From: Mycobacteriaceae bacterium
GTDB taxonomy: Bacteria; Actinomycetota; Actinomycetes; Mycobacteriales; Mycobacteriaceae
Length of the DNA: 64,000 nucleotides
Assembly: GCA_019749805.1 (NCBI GenBank)
Contig: JAIEPH010000002.1
Coordinates: 91,433 to 155,432 of the forward strand
Direction of reading: 5' to 3'
Below are positions 8,705 through 18,155 of the stretch, in pieces. The translations under genes were made by a program, and so were the position numbers. Position 1 is the first letter of the stretch. The number at the start of each line of letters is the position of its first letter. The notes beneath the pieces were generated by a model. It was not told where the DNA came from, did no database searches, and was given only the letters and a program-made list of their open reading frames with translations.

Positions 8705-9771
8705 CCGGTCGCTTCGAGGACGCGGAATCCGGCGACACCGCCGACAGGGAGGTGTCGGCCGCCTTGACAGTCGGCGAGGGGGACATCGACGCCAGCCTGC
8801 GGCCGCGTTCGCTCGGGGAGTTCATCGGTCAGCCCCGTGTCCGCGAGCAGCTGCAGCTGGTTCTCGAGGGCGCCAAGAACCGCGGTGGCACACCGGATCA
8901 CATCCTGCTGTCCGGGCCGCCGGGGCTCGGCAAGACATCGCTGGCGATGATCATCGCCGCCGAGCTCGGGACCTCGCTGCGGGTCACCTCCGGACCCGCG
9001 CTGGAACGGGCGGGCGACCTGGCGGCCATGCTGTCGAACCTCGTCGAGCACGACGTGCTGTTCATCGACGAAATACACCGCATCGCCAGGCCCGCCGAGG
9101 AAATGCTGTACCTCGCGATGGAAGACTTCCGCGTCGACGTGGTGGTCGGGAAGGGCCCGGGCGCAACGTCCATTCCGCTCGAGGTAGCGCCGTTCACGCT
9201 CGTCGGCGCCACCACCCGCTCAGGTGCCCTGACGGGCCCGCTGCGCGACAGGTTCGGCTTCACCGCGCACATGGACTTCTACGAACCAGCGGAACTCGAG
9301 CGGGTGCTGACGCGGTCGGCCGGCATCCTGGGTATCGAGTTGCAGGGCGACGCCGGCGTCGAGGTCGCGCGGCGCTCGCGCGGGACACCGCGTATCGCCA
9401 ACCGGTTGTTGCGACGGGTACGCGACTTCGCCGAAGTCCGGGCCGACGGTGTCATCACCCGCGACATCGCGAAGTCCGCCCTGGCGGTGTACGACGTCGA
9501 CGAGCTGGGGTTGGACCGCCTCGACCGCGCCGTATTGTCCGCACTGACACGTAGTTTCGGTGGTGGCCCCGTCGGGGTGTCGACACTGGCGGTCGCGGTG
9601 GGGGAGGAAGCCACTACGGTCGAGGAGGTGTGCGAACCGTTCCTGGTGCGTGCCGGCATGATCGCCCGCACGCCGCGCGGCCGCGTCGCCACCGCCCAGG
9701 CCTGGACCCATCTCGGAATGACACCCCCGGCCGGAGCGACCGGTTTCGGGCAGCCCGGCCTGTTCGAATAG
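8701..9771 (+). CDS. ruvB: Holliday junction branch migration ATPase RuvB
   Basis: AAA+ motor that drives branch migration with RuvA. 356 aa. Walker [11 protein letters not shown] at about 71-80, Walker B LFIDEIHR at about 120-127, sensor region [22 protein letters not shown], arginine-finger region after [20 protein letters not shown], and a C-terminal winged helix. Third gene of the ruvCAB operon, with 4-nt overlaps throughout. Confidence 0.97.
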   Translation: MTGRFEDAESGDTADREVSAALTVGEGDIDASLRPRSLGEFIGQPRVREQLQLVLEGAKNRGGTPDHILLSGPPGLGKTSLAMIIAAELGTSLRVTSGPALERAGDLAAMLSNLVEHDVLFIDEIHRIARPAEEMLYLAMEDFRVDVVVGKGPGATSIPLEVAPFTLVGATTRSGALTGPLRDRFGFTAHMDFYEPAELERVLTRSAGILGIELQGDAGVEVARRSRGTPRIANRLLRRVRDFAEVRADGVITRDIAKSALAVYDVDELGLDRLDRAVLSALTRSFGGGPVGVSTLAVAVGEEATTVEEVCEPFLVRAGMIARTPRGRVATAQAWTHLGMTPPAGATGFGQPGLFE

Positions 9772-9782
9772 GAGGCAGTGAC

Positions 9783-10169
9783 ATGGGTTTCGCCGGACTC
9801 TTCTTCGCCGGTCTGGCCGCCTTGCTGCACGTCTACATCTGGGTGATGGAGTCACTGACGTGGACCTCGGCCAGGACCCGGGCAACCTTCGGCACCACCG
9901 AGGAGCAAGCGTTGGCCACCAAGGAACTGGCGTTCAACCAGGGCTTCTACAACCTGTTCTTGGCGATCGTCACCGTGACGGGCATCGTCATCGGCGGACT
10001 CGGCCACAACTACGTCGGGCTTGCCCTCATCTTCGCCGGCACCGGTTCCATGCTTGCCGCGGCGCTGGTGCTGCTGGTGTCCTCGCCCGACAAAGCCCGC
10101 GCTGCCATCACGCAAGGCATCCTGCCGTTGATCGCGATCATCCTGCTCATCGTCGGCCTGACGCTATAG
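9783..10169 (+). CDS. DUF1304 family small membrane protein
   Basis: 128 aa from ATG 9783, chosen because an SD AGGAGG lies 7 nt upstream. Four predicted membrane helices: about 2-21, 51-70, 76-96 and 105-126. The conserved motifs HVYIWVMESLTW and NQGFYNLFLA identify DUF1304; function unknown. It starts 11 bp after ruvB and is probably read through from that operon. Confidence 0.88.
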   Translation: MGFAGLFFAGLAALLHVYIWVMESLTWTSARTRATFGTTEEQALATKELAFNQGFYNLFLAIVTVTGIVIGGLGHNYVGLALIFAGTGSMLAAALVLLVSSPDKARAAITQGILPLIAIILLIVGLTL

Positions 10170-10310
10170 CGGACCCAACAACCGCAGGTCGGTGATGTAT
10201 TTGACGATGATCTCGGCCGTGACGTGCGGAATGTCCTTATCCGCGCCGATTTTCGCGTCCTGCACCGCGGCGCGGAATCGGTCGGGAGCGGCGGGTGATC
10301 GCAGGTGAGG
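10164..10310 (-). pseudogene. C-terminal remnant of an unidentified gene
   Basis: The minus-strand frame ending at TAG (10166-10164) reads PDRFRAAVQDAKIGADKD, then IPHVTAEIIVKYITDLRLLGPL, with strongly G/C-rich third positions as in real coding DNA. No start codon with a ribosome site is present, and the upstream part of the frame is only a shadow of the next plus-strand gene. The source family is not recognised. Its stop shares bases with the end of the DUF1304 gene (CTATAG). Confidence 0.45.
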
Positions 10311-10371
10311 AAGTTGCGTCGCCCGGCTTTCATCACAGCCTCGACGAGGCGCGGTTTTGACCCGGTGCTGC

Positions 10372-10397
10372 GGATTACGGCGCTCGTCGTTCGGGTA
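10372..10397 (+). promoter_or_regulatory. Candidate SigF-type promoter of the 10409 membrane protein
   Basis: GGATT at 10372-10376, a 16-bp spacer, then GGGTA at 10393-10397. This fits the mycobacterial SigF pattern (GTTT-N15-17-GGGTA) with one mismatch in the -35. Transcription would start a few bases before ATG 10409, giving a nearly leaderless mRNA. Confidence 0.45.
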
Positions 10398-10408
10398 TTC
10401 CCCCACGC

Positions 10409-11044
10409 ATGACTGATACGCGAGTTCGGACCCGTGGCGGACGCCTGAAGATGCAGCGCAGCCGCGGTGCAATGAGCGGATTGCTACTGATCCTGCTGGG
10501 CGCATTCGGTGCGCTCATCCCGTTCGTCGGACCGTACTTCGACTTCGCGTTCAGCCCGGATAGGGCCTGGGCGTGGACGGATGCGCGCGGATGGCTGCAG
10601 GTGCTGCCCGGCGCAGTCGCCGTCGTCGGAGGCCTGCTGCTGCTGGTTTCCCGTAACCGTGCGACGGCGATGCTCGGCGCGTGGCTTGGCGCAATCGCAG
10701 GCGCGTGGTTCGTCGTCGGTCGCCCGGCAGCGGGACTGCTGGGCATCGGTGACGCGGGGGCCCCCGTGGCGGCGACAGAGGCCAAGTCGGTGGCGCTGGA
10801 GCTGACGTACTTCTACGGCCTCGGCGCGCTGATCGTGTTTGTGGCCGCGGCGGCCGTGGGTCGCATCTCCGTTCGCAGTGTGCGAGACGTCGAGCACGTC
10901 GACACGCCGGTTGCTGAGACCGTCCAGCCGCAGCCCGCGTTCTCGGACACCGACGACGTCACCGAGATCCAGCCGACGGGGACCGACACGGGACGGCACC
11001 GCAGCTGGCGTGACACGTTCGGCCGGCGCACCGCCGCCCACTGA
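10409..11044 (+). CDS. Hypothetical four-helix membrane protein, paralogue of the 38880-39560 gene
   Basis: 211 aa. A short basic N-terminus (RTRGGRLKMQRSRGA) leads into four hydrophobic segments at about 22-40, 65-84, 90-110 and 130-150, then an acidic/polar cytoplasmic tail rich in Thr and Asp. Characteristic stretches are GALIPFVGPYFDFAFSPD and ARGWLQVLPG. No named family recognised. The protein is clearly homologous along the membrane part to the minus-strand gene at 38880-39560. A SigF-like promoter precedes it and a strong intrinsic terminator follows. Confidence 0.88.
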   Translation: MTDTRVRTRGGRLKMQRSRGAMSGLLLILLGAFGALIPFVGPYFDFAFSPDRAWAWTDARGWLQVLPGAVAVVGGLLLLVSRNRATAMLGAWLGAIAGAWFVVGRPAAGLLGIGDAGAPVAATEAKSVALELTYFYGLGALIVFVAAAAVGRISVRSVRDVEHVDTPVAETVQPQPAFSDTDDVTEIQPTGTDTGRHRSWRDTFGRRTAAH

Positions 11045-11053
11045 TCCAACGTG

Positions 11054-11086
11054 AAAAGGGCTCACGCTGTGTGCGGGCCCTTTTTT
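11054..11086 (+). terminator. Rho-independent terminator
   Basis: AAAAGGGC (11054-11061) pairs with GCCCTTTT (11077-11084), with a run of six T at 11081-11086 and a 15-nt loop. It begins 10 bp after the stop of the 10409 membrane protein gene. A classical terminator with U-run is unusual in mycobacteria, so it stands out. Confidence 0.85.
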
Positions 11087-11174
11087 CGCGGTAACGGCCA
11101 GCCACGCGTCTGCGGACGATACGCCTTGGTGCCAAGCTCAGAGCGTTCGTCGTCGCCCTGGTGGCAGGGGCCGA

Positions 11175-11639
11175 CTAACTCCGCGAGTCCTTCGGGTCGA
11201 GTGCGTCGAGCAGGCGCTGCATCGTGGTCGTCATCTGCGCGAAGTTCCTCTCGCCGACGATCTTTGACCAACGTTTCTCGATGTCGGCGACGCGACCGCC
11301 CGCGTCGGCCATCAGCGACTGCCCCCGCTTCGTCAAGTCGATGAGTTTGGCCCGCCCGTCGGCAGGGTCAGGTCGGCGGGTCAGGTATCCGAGGTCGACG
11401 AGATCGTTGACCAACTCTGAGGTGGCCGCCAAGCTCAGTTGCGCCCGGTCGGCCAGTTCGGTGAGCCGAATGCCGCCCATCCGAATATTGCCGAAGATCT
11501 GAAAATGCGTCTCGCGCACGTCGCCGTAGCCGGCATCCGCGCGTGGCGCGGCGAGGTCGTCACGAAACTCTCGCAACAACCTGACCAGCAGCTGCCCGAT
11601 CGCCAGACGGTCGGGCGGCGGGTCACTTGACGCAGCCAT
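11175..11639 (-). CDS. MarR-family transcriptional regulator
   Basis: 154 aa from ATG 11639; the longer frame upstream overlaps the divergent hydrolase gene and is not conserved-looking. Winged helix: IRLTELADRAQLSLAATSELVNDLVDLGYLTRRPDPADGRAKLIDLT, with the typical wing DPADGRAK. C-terminal dimerisation helix ends LLDALDP. Divergent from the alpha/beta hydrolase, with an inverted-repeat cluster between them, so autoregulation plus control of the hydrolase is likely. Confidence 0.92.
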   Translation of the reverse strand: MAASSDPPPDRLAIGQLLVRLLREFRDDLAAPRADAGYGDVRETHFQIFGNIRMGGIRLTELADRAQLSLAATSELVNDLVDLGYLTRRPDPADGRAKLIDLTKRGQSLMADAGGRVADIEKRWSKIVGERNFAQMTTTMQRLLDALDPKDSRS

Positions 11640-11662
11640 GGCTGATGAGGATACTACGGATA

Positions 11663-11682
11663 CCGAAGTTTCGGATTCCGAA
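11663..11682. promoter_or_regulatory. MarR operator cluster
   Basis: Three alternating half-sites: CCGAA (11663-11667), TTCGG (11670-11674) and CCGAA (11678-11682). The pair TTCGG-ATT-CCGAA is a perfect 13-bp palindrome, and CCGAA-GT-TTCGG is another of 12 bp. The cluster lies between the divergent marR and hydrolase starts. Confidence 0.7.
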
Positions 11683-11697
11683 GTAAATGGAGATGTG

Positions 11698-12522
11698 ATG
11701 GCCACCGAACTCATCGCCACCGACCTGGGCCGGCTACACGTCGAGCGCCTGGGGCGCGGGTCGCCGGTCGTGTTGTGGCACAGCCTGTTTCTCGACTCAA
11801 GATCCTGGTGCGGCCTCGAAGCCGACCTCGCGCGCAACCACTCGGTGTACGTCATCGACGGACCGTCGCACGGCCGCAGCGACCCCGTCAGCCGCGACTT
11901 CACCTTCGGTGAGTGCGTGTCGGCCGCCGCGCAGGTACTGGATGCGCTCGGCCTCGATCAGCCCGTCGACTGGGTGGGCAACGCCTGGGGAGGTCATATC
12001 GGAATCCAGCTGGCCGCGCAACAGCCCCGCAGGATCCGGACGCTCACCACCATCGGCACGCCGGCGCACCCGCTGCGCACGGGGGAGCGCTGGACCAAGG
12101 TATGGCCTTTGGTGCAGCTCTACCGGTTCATTGGTCCGAATCCGCTGCTGCTAAATCCGCTTTCGGATGCGCTCGTCGGGGCCGAATCGTTCCAACTCGC
12201 ACCCGATCTCGCGAAAACCGTAATGCGCGGATTCACCGAGGCGCAGAAGGGCGCGATGTTCCACGCCATGCGGTCGATGATGCTCAACCGACCCGACATG
12301 ACCGTCGATATGGCCGCGATCACCGCACCGACACTGATCATCGCCGGTCGTGATGACATCACAGGATGGCGCCCCGCTGATGCACAGGCCGTCGCGGACA
12401 CCATGATCGACGCCAAGGTGGTCGCCGCCGCCGGCTCCGGACATTCCTCGCCGCTGCTGATCGACCGCGACCGAGTCCTGCAGTCCATCAACGAGCTTTG
12501 GAGTTGGGTCGCTGCGAAATAG
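11698..12522 (+). CDS. Alpha/beta hydrolase-fold protein with Ala at the nucleophile position
   Basis: 274 aa from ATG 11698; an upstream ATG at 11638 in frame would run through the operator and overlap marR. Fold landmarks: SPVVLWHSLFLDSRSW (oxyanion loop), DGPSHGRSDP, then the elbow WVGNAWGGHIGI, in which the G-x-Nu-x-G nucleophile is Ala. The acid (LIIAGRDDITGW) and His (AGSGHSSP) positions look intact. It may be a non-hydrolytic or cofactor-less oxygenase-like member. Regulated by the adjacent MarR by inference. Confidence 0.88.
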   Translation: MATELIATDLGRLHVERLGRGSPVVLWHSLFLDSRSWCGLEADLARNHSVYVIDGPSHGRSDPVSRDFTFGECVSAAAQVLDALGLDQPVDWVGNAWGGHIGIQLAAQQPRRIRTLTTIGTPAHPLRTGERWTKVWPLVQLYRFIGPNPLLLNPLSDALVGAESFQLAPDLAKTVMRGFTEAQKGAMFHAMRSMMLNRPDMTVDMAAITAPTLIIAGRDDITGWRPADAQAVADTMIDAKVVAAAGSGHSSPLLIDRDRVLQSINELWSWVAAK

Positions 12523-12581
12523 CGGCCGGGCTTTGTTTCGCGTTTGCATCGCTATCGACGAACTGCAGACCGCGTCTCGCA

Positions 12582-12603
12582 CTTTCGCTGCAAAGGTCGA
12601 AAG
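12582..12603. terminator. Hairpin between convergent genes
   Basis: CTTTCG (12582-12587) pairs with CGAAAG (12598-12603). It lies in the 113-bp gap between the plus-strand hydrolase and the minus-strand aldehyde dehydrogenase. No U-run; possible bidirectional terminator. Nothing else is visible in this gap. Confidence 0.3.
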
Positions 12604-12635
12604 CGATGAAGTGGCGGTAGCCAGCGGCGAAAGCC

Positions 12636-14078
12636 TTAGCCGGTGAAGGCCATCACGTGCTTGATGCGTGTGTAGTCCTCGAACCCGTACATCGACAGGT
12701 CCTTACCGTGTCCCGACGACTTGTACCCGCCGTGCGGCATCTCGGCGACCAGCGGGATATGCGTGTTGATCCATACACATCCGAAGTCCAGTGCCGCGGA
12801 TACCCGCAGTGCTCGCGACACGTCCTTCGTCCACACCGATGACGCCAGGCCGTATTCGGTTCCGTTGGCCCATGCGATCGCCTCGTCCTCGTCGGAGAAC
12901 GACTGCACCGTGATCACCGGGCCGAAGATCTCCTGCTGCACCAGGCGGTCGTCCTGGCGAAGGCCGCCGATGACCGTCGGCGCCACGTAGAATCCCTTGT
13001 CGCCCTGGCGTTCTCCGCCCGCGGCCACATTCGCGTGCGACGGCACATCGGTGAAGAACGACAGCACCCGCTCCATCTGGTTCACGTTGTTGACCGGCGG
13101 CACCCACGCGTCCTCGTCGTCGGAGGCCTTGCCGAACGTCGTCGTGGCGCCGCGCGCCTGCTCGGCGAGCGCATCGGTCAGATCCGACGCCACCTTGGAC
13201 GTCGCGAGCACGCGGGTTGCCGCCGTGCAGTCCTGGCCCGCGTTGAAGTATCCGGCAGTCGCGATTCCCTCTGCGGCGCTGGCGATGTCGCTGTCATCGA
13301 ACACGATCACCGGCGCCTTGCCGCCCAGCTCCAGGTGCGTGCGCTTCAAGTGCCCACCCGCACTCACGGCGACAGCGCGGCCCGCGGCCACCGAGCCCGT
13401 GATCGACACCATCTCCGGCGTCGGATGCGCGACCACCGCAGCGCCGGTATTCCGGTCGCCGCACACGACGTTCAGCACACCCGGCGGGAAGTGCTTGGCC
13501 GCGATCTCGGCGAGCATGACGGTTGTGACGGGCGTGGTGTCGCTGGGCTTGATGACGACCGTGTTGCCCGCGGCGATGGCCGGACAGAACTTCCAGATCG
13601 CCATCATCATCGGGTAGTTCCACGGTGACACCTGGCCGATCACGCCGACGGGCTCGCGGCGGATCCACGAGGTGTGGTTCTCCATGTATTCGCCGGCCGA
13701 CTTGCCCTCCAACATCCTTGCCGCACCGGCGAAGAAGCGGATCTGGTCGAGCATCGGCGGAATCTCTTCCGCCGCGGTCACATGGTTCGCCTTGCCGGTG
13801 TTGCGTCCCTCGGCCTCGACAAGTGCTTGCGCGTTGCGCTCTACCTCGTCGGCGAAATCGAGCAGCGCCTTCTGGCGGTTGGACGGCGTCGTGCGCTTCC
13901 AATCCTTGAAGGCCTTCGACGCCGCAGCGTACGCATTGTCGATGTCGGCCTCGTTCGAGATGGGCGCGGTGGCGTACTCCTCGCCCGTGCTCGGGTCGAC
14001 GAGCGGCATCGTGGCACCGCTGACCGAGTCGACGAGTTCGCCGCCGATGAAATTCTGAACTCGCACACTGCTGGCCAC
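12636..14078 (-). CDS. Aldehyde dehydrogenase, probable aminobutyraldehyde dehydrogenase
   Basis: 480 aa from GTG 14078, preceded by the SD AAGGAAG. NAD(P)-dependent oxidation of an aldehyde. Rossmann and catalytic motifs are present: [39 protein letters not shown] with the general-base Glu, and [13 protein letters not shown] with the catalytic Cys. The FNAGQDC form is typical of gamma-aminobutyraldehyde/betaine aldehyde dehydrogenases. It starts 16 bp after gabT, so the pair probably works in putrescine/GABA breakdown: aminobutyraldehyde to GABA, then to succinate semialdehyde. Confidence 0.92.
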   Translation of the reverse strand: MASSVRVQNFIGGELVDSVSGATMPLVDPSTGEEYATAPISNEADIDNAYAAASKAFKDWKRTTPSNRQKALLDFADEVERNAQALVEAEGRNTGKANHVTAAEEIPPMLDQIRFFAGAARMLEGKSAGEYMENHTSWIRREPVGVIGQVSPWNYPMMMAIWKFCPAIAAGNTVVIKPSDTTPVTTVMLAEIAAKHFPPGVLNVVCGDRNTGAAVVAHPTPEMVSITGSVAAGRAVAVSAGGHLKRTHLELGGKAPVIVFDDSDIASAAEGIATAGYFNAGQDCTAATRVLATSKVASDLTDALAEQARGATTTFGKASDDEDAWVPPVNNVNQMERVLSFFTDVPSHANVAAGGERQGDKGFYVAPTVIGGLRQDDRLVQQEIFGPVITVQSFSDEDEAIAWANGTEYGLASSVWTKDVSRALRVSAALDFGCVWINTHIPLVAEMPHGGYKSSGHGKDLSMYGFEDYTRIKHVMAFTG

Positions 14079-14094
14079 AGTAACTTCCTTTCGG

Positions 14095-15435
14095 TTAAAG
14101 GTCTTTGAGGACAAGAGCAAGAACTTCGAGACCTTCGACGAGAAGGTCGTCGCTGATGGTCAGCGGAGGCAGGAACCGCAGCACGTTGCCGAAGGTGCCG
14201 CAGGACAACACGATCACGCCGGCCGCGTGACAGCCCGCGCACAGCGCTTTGGTCAGGTCGGCATCGGGCTCGGTGGTGCCGGACTTCACCAGCTCCATCG
14301 CGATCATGGCGCCGCGGCCCCGGACGTCGCCGATTCGGTCGTCCTCGGCCTGCAGCCGCCCGAGTCGATCCTTCATCAGCGCTTCGATCTGCTGCGCCCG
14401 CTCGACGAGCCCGTCGGCCTGGATCGTCTCGATGGTCGCCAGCGCCGCCGCGCATGCGACCGGATTGCCGCCGTAGGTGCCGCCGAGCCCGCTGACGTGT
14501 GGTGCGTCCATGATTTCGGCGCGCCCGGTCACCGCGGACAGCGGCATGCCGTCGGCGATGCCCTTCGCGGTCACGATCAGATCGGGTTCGATGCCTTCGT
14601 GTTCACACGCGAACATCGCCCCGGTGCGGGCGAACCCGGTCTGCACCTCGTCGGCGATGAAGACGACGTTGTTCTTGCGGCACCAGTCCAGCAGCGCGGG
14701 CAGGAAGCCGTCGGCGGGCACGATGAACCCGCCCTCGCCCTGGATGGGTTCGATGATGACCGCGGCCAGGTTGTCGGCGCCGACCTGCTTGTCCATCACG
14801 GTGATGGCGCGCTTGGCCGCAAGCTCACCGTCGGTGGCCATCTCCTTGCCGAATTCTGCGTCGCGGAACGGGTATGACAGCGGTGCCCGGTAGATCTCCG
14901 GTGCGAACGGGCCGAAGCCGTGCTTGTAGGGCATCGACTTCGCGGTCAACGCCATGGTCAGGTTGGTCCGCCCGTGATACGCGTGGTCGAAGGACACCAC
15001 CGCCGATTTCCGGGTGTAGGTTCGCGCGACCTTGATCGCGTTCTCCACCGCTTCCGAGCCCGAGTTGAACAGTGCCGACCGCTTGTCGCCGCTGCCGGGC
15101 GTGAGCCGGTTGAGCTGCTCGGCGACCGCGACGTAGCCCTCGTACGGCGTGATCATGAAGCATGTGTGGGTGAATCTGGCGGCCTGATCCTGCACCGCCG
15201 CCACGACGGCCGGCGACGAGTTTCCGATGGTGGTCACCGCGATGCCCGACCCCAGATCGATGAGTCGATTGCCGTCGACATCCTCGACGATGCCGCCGAA
15301 TGCGCGCGACGCGTATACGGGCATGGTGTTGCCCACCGCCCGGGATACCGCGGCGGTCTTCCTGTCGATCAGCGCTTGTGAAAGCGGGCCGGGTATCTCA
15401 GTGGCGAGATATCGGCTCTGCTCGACGGTGCTCAA
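14095..15435 (-). CDS. gabT: 4-aminobutyrate aminotransferase GabT
   Basis: Transfers the amino group of GABA to 2-oxoglutarate using PLP. 446 aa from TTG 15435, chosen because AGGAGG lies 5 nt upstream and the protein then starts [17 protein letters not shown] like other mycobacterial GabT. The frame stays open to 15561, but that extension is not conserved. Motifs: [50 protein letters not shown], and the PLP lysine in [19 protein letters not shown]. First gene of a two-gene operon with the aldehyde dehydrogenase. Confidence 0.95.
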   Translation of the reverse strand: MSTVEQSRYLATEIPGPLSQALIDRKTAAVSRAVGNTMPVYASRAFGGIVEDVDGNRLIDLGSGIAVTTIGNSSPAVVAAVQDQAARFTHTCFMITPYEGYVAVAEQLNRLTPGSGDKRSALFNSGSEAVENAIKVARTYTRKSAVVSFDHAYHGRTNLTMALTAKSMPYKHGFGPFAPEIYRAPLSYPFRDAEFGKEMATDGELAAKRAITVMDKQVGADNLAAVIIEPIQGEGGFIVPADGFLPALLDWCRKNNVVFIADEVQTGFARTGAMFACEHEGIEPDLIVTAKGIADGMPLSAVTGRAEIMDAPHVSGLGGTYGGNPVACAAALATIETIQADGLVERAQQIEALMKDRLGRLQAEDDRIGDVRGRGAMIAMELVKSGTTEPDADLTKALCAGCHAAGVIVLSCGTFGNVLRFLPPLTISDDLLVEGLEVLALVLKDL

Positions 15436-15580
15436 ATCCGCCTCCTGACGTAGATTCGGCGCACGACGCGCCGCGGTTCGAGCGTAGTCGGGAGCGCACC
15501 GATCCGATTGAAAACTTTGGGAGGTTCTAGCGGAATCGTCGGTCATCACAGATTGAGGCAACGGATTTCGTCGCCATCGC

Positions 15581-15762
15581 TCAATGCCGGTCGTGATGGC
15601 ACACCGCTTCGAGCATCAGCCCGGCTTGCCGCCCGCGGGACGATAGGCGAACTCGTCGGATGCTGTGAGGAACTCGTCGAATCCCAGCAGCGGCATGACC
15701 GCGTCGTAGTAGGTCTTGGACGCGCCCAGATCAGGAACATTGATGCCGAGGTGCCCGAGCAC
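15581..15762 (-). pseudogene. VOC/glyoxalase-family gene collapsed by internal deletion
   Basis: From GTG 15762 the minus strand encodes the normal N-terminus of a vicinal-oxygen-chelate protein (VLGHLGINVPDLGASKTYYD, then LLGFDEFL, then YRPAGGKPG), ending at TGA 15616. In the next frame and directly after it comes LMLEAVCHHDRH-stop (TGA 15583-15581), which is how many proteins of this family end (GFMLEAVCH). The middle, roughly 80 codons, is missing and the frame is shifted at the joint. No function is expected. Confidence 0.78.
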
Positions 15763-15901
15763 TACAGGACGCTCACACTGCGCCGGGGCGACGGGGGCCT
15801 CGGTGATCTGCGGCCGCAATGGCACACTGGTCACTGACGAAGCGCCTGACCTGCCGGTCTGCGCTGTGACACCGAGACCGATACGAAAGACAGTTGCTGC
15901 C

Positions 15902-16246
15902 ATGGATCTGGTCATCTTCCTGCCGCTCATCATCATCATGGGCGCGTTCATGTTCTTTGCGTCGCGCCGACAGAAGAAGGCGATGCAGGCCACCATCGAT
16001 CTGCACGAATCGCTGCAGATCGGGGATCGCATCCACACCACGTCGGGCTTGGAAGGCACGATCACCGGCATCGGCGACGACACCATCGACCTGGAGATCG
16101 CGCCCGGCGTGGTCACCACGTGGATGAAGCTCGCAGTGCGCGACAAGGTCGGACCGGACACCGACGAAGACGAGGATTTCGAGGACGTCGACGACGAGGC
16201 ATCGACGGCGACCGAAATCACCGAAAGCCCGAACACCAAGGACTGA
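15902..16246 (+). CDS. yajC: Preprotein translocase subunit YajC
   Basis: Single-span membrane partner of SecDF. 114 aa from ATG 15902. One N-terminal helix (LVIFLPLIIIMGAFMFFASR) followed by the conserved RRQKKAMQATIDLHESLQIGDRIHTTSGLEGTITGI, then an acidic Asp/Glu-rich tail. 72 bp upstream of secD on the same strand; yajC-secD-secF is the usual order. Confidence 0.95.
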   Translation: MDLVIFLPLIIIMGAFMFFASRRQKKAMQATIDLHESLQIGDRIHTTSGLEGTITGIGDDTIDLEIAPGVVTTWMKLAVRDKVGPDTDEDEDFEDVDDEASTATEITESPNTKD

Positions 16247-16318
16247 GGGCTGACTACTCAGCCTGAGCACGTACCCTTTGCGGTGCTGACGAACTGATCT
16301 CGAGGAGACCCTAGAAAC

Positions 16319-18151
16319 GTGGCATCGCCTTCGACGCCGGTGCACCCTGCCCGCTACCTTGCGCTCTATCTGGTACTGCTGGTCGGCGCATACCTGCTGG
16401 TGTTCCTGACGGGGGACAAGCAGGCCGAGCCGAAGCTCGGCATCGATCTGCAGGGCGGCACCCGGGTAACGCTCACCGCTCGCACGCCGGACGGCTCTCG
16501 TCCCACCCGTGACGCCCTCAACCAGGCACAGACCATCATCAACGATCGCGTCAACGGTCTGGGTGTGTCGGGGTCCGAAGTCGTCATCGACGGCGACAAC
16601 CTCGTCATCACCGTTCCGGGTAACGAGAGCAGCGAGGCCCGCAACCTCGGCCAGACGGCACGGCTGTACATCCGGCCGGTGGTTCACGCGATGCCTTCCG
16701 CCGCGGCACAGCCACAGCAGCCGCCCACGGAGGAACCACAGGGAGCCCCCCCGGGTGCACCCGGTGCACCAGGAGCCATCCCCGGACTACCCGGCGCCCC
16801 AGCAGCGCCAGGAGCGCCCGGCGTCCCGCCCGGCGCCCAGGTGCTTCCCCCGGGCGCGGCCGAGCAGCCGGTAGCACCGCCCGCCCAGTCGCCCGCGCCG
16901 CAACCCCGTCCGTACCCGGTGGAGCCGCCGGCCCAGCCCGCACCCGAGCCGCCCGCGCCGCCGGAACCGACGCCACCGCCGGGGCAGGAGCCGGCACCGG
17001 CTCCCGGGACGCAGGCGCCCGCGCCGCCACCTGGTGACGTTCCCCTTTCGCAGCGCATCGCCGACGAGAAGGAACTTCGCCAGAGCACCGATCAGCAGAT
17101 CCAGATACTGGCGCTGCAGTTCCAGGCCACCCGCTGCGGCGAGGACGATGTGCTGGCCGGTAACGACGACCCGAACCTGCCGCTGGTCACCTGCTCGCAG
17201 GACGGCAACGAGGTCTACCTGCTCGACAAGTCGATCATCAGCGGTGAACAGATCGAGAACGCGAGCTCGGGCTTCGATCAGCAGCAAGGCATCTATCTCG
17301 TCGACGTCCAGTTCAAGGGCGACGCCACCAAGATCTGGGCGGACTTCACCGCCGCCAACGTCGGCACCCAGACCGCGTTCGTGCTGGACTCCCAGGTGGT
17401 CAGCGCCCCCGAGATACGCGAGCCGATTCCCGGCGGACGTACCCAGATCAGCGGTCAGTTCACCGAGCAGACGGCGCGTGAGCTCGCCAATGTGCTGAAG
17501 TACGGTTCGCTGCCGCTGTCGTTCGAGTCGTCGGAGGCTGAAACCGTTTCGGCGACCTTGGGTTTGACGTCGCTGCGGGCGGGCTTGATCGCGGGTGCGG
17601 TCGGTCTGGCCCTGGTGCTGCTCTATTCGCTCCTCTACTACCGGATATTGGGCGTGCTGATCGCGCTGTCGCTGGTCGCTTCGGGCGCAATGGTTTACGC
17701 GATCCTCGTGCTCCTGGGCAGATACATCGGATACACGCTTGACCTAGCCGGTATCGCGGGTTTGATCATCGGTATAGGTATGACGGCAGACTCGTTCGTC
17801 GTGTTCTTCGAACGCATCAAAGACGAGATTCGCGACGGTCGCTCGTTCCGCTCAGCGGTGCCCCGCGGTTGGAACAGAGCGCGTAAGACGATTCTGTCCG
17901 GCAACGCGGTCACGTTCCTGGCTGCCGCCGTCCTGTATGTCCTGGCCGTCGGCCAGGTGAAGGGCTTCGCATTTACCTTGGGCCTGACGACGATCCTCGA
18001 CGTGGTGGTGGTGTTCCTGGTGACGTGGCCGATCGTCTACATCGCGTCGAAGTCGCCGACCATGGCGAAGCCGAAGCTGAACGGTCTCGGCGCGGTGCAG
18101 CAGATCGCCCGCGAACGACGCGCGGCCGCACACGTGACGGGACGGGGGTAG
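16319..18151 (+). CDS. secD: Protein translocase subunit SecD
   Basis: Proton-driven accessory subunit that helps pull exported proteins across the membrane. 610 aa from GTG 16319. TM1 at about 12-31, the D1 motif [13 protein letters not shown] at about 40-52, then a large Pro/Ala/Gly insert at about 125-240 within the extracytoplasmic head. The head resumes at [15 protein letters not shown]. Five C-terminal TM helices start at [24 protein letters not shown], with [20 protein letters not shown]. Stop and secF start are 4 bp apart. Confidence 0.96.
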   Translation: MASPSTPVHPARYLALYLVLLVGAYLLVFLTGDKQAEPKLGIDLQGGTRVTLTARTPDGSRPTRDALNQAQTIINDRVNGLGVSGSEVVIDGDNLVITVPGNESSEARNLGQTARLYIRPVVHAMPSAAAQPQQPPTEEPQGAPPGAPGAPGAIPGLPGAPAAPGAPGVPPGAQVLPPGAAEQPVAPPAQSPAPQPRPYPVEPPAQPAPEPPAPPEPTPPPGQEPAPAPGTQAPAPPPGDVPLSQRIADEKELRQSTDQQIQILALQFQATRCGEDDVLAGNDDPNLPLVTCSQDGNEVYLLDKSIISGEQIENASSGFDQQQGIYLVDVQFKGDATKIWADFTAANVGTQTAFVLDSQVVSAPEIREPIPGGRTQISGQFTEQTARELANVLKYGSLPLSFESSEAETVSATLGLTSLRAGLIAGAVGLALVLLYSLLYYRILGVLIALSLVASGAMVYAILVLLGRYIGYTLDLAGIAGLIIGIGMTADSFVVFFERIKDEIRDGRSFRSAVPRGWNRARKTILSGNAVTFLAAAVLYVLAVGQVKGFAFTLGLTTILDVVVVFLVTWPIVYIASKSPTMAKPKLNGLGAVQQIARERRAAAHVTGRG

Positions 18152-18155
18152 CGAC

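Noticed and set aside
16690..17040. Frameshift or assembly error in the SecD Pro-rich stretch
   Set aside because: The frame stays open and conserved SecD motifs continue on both sides.
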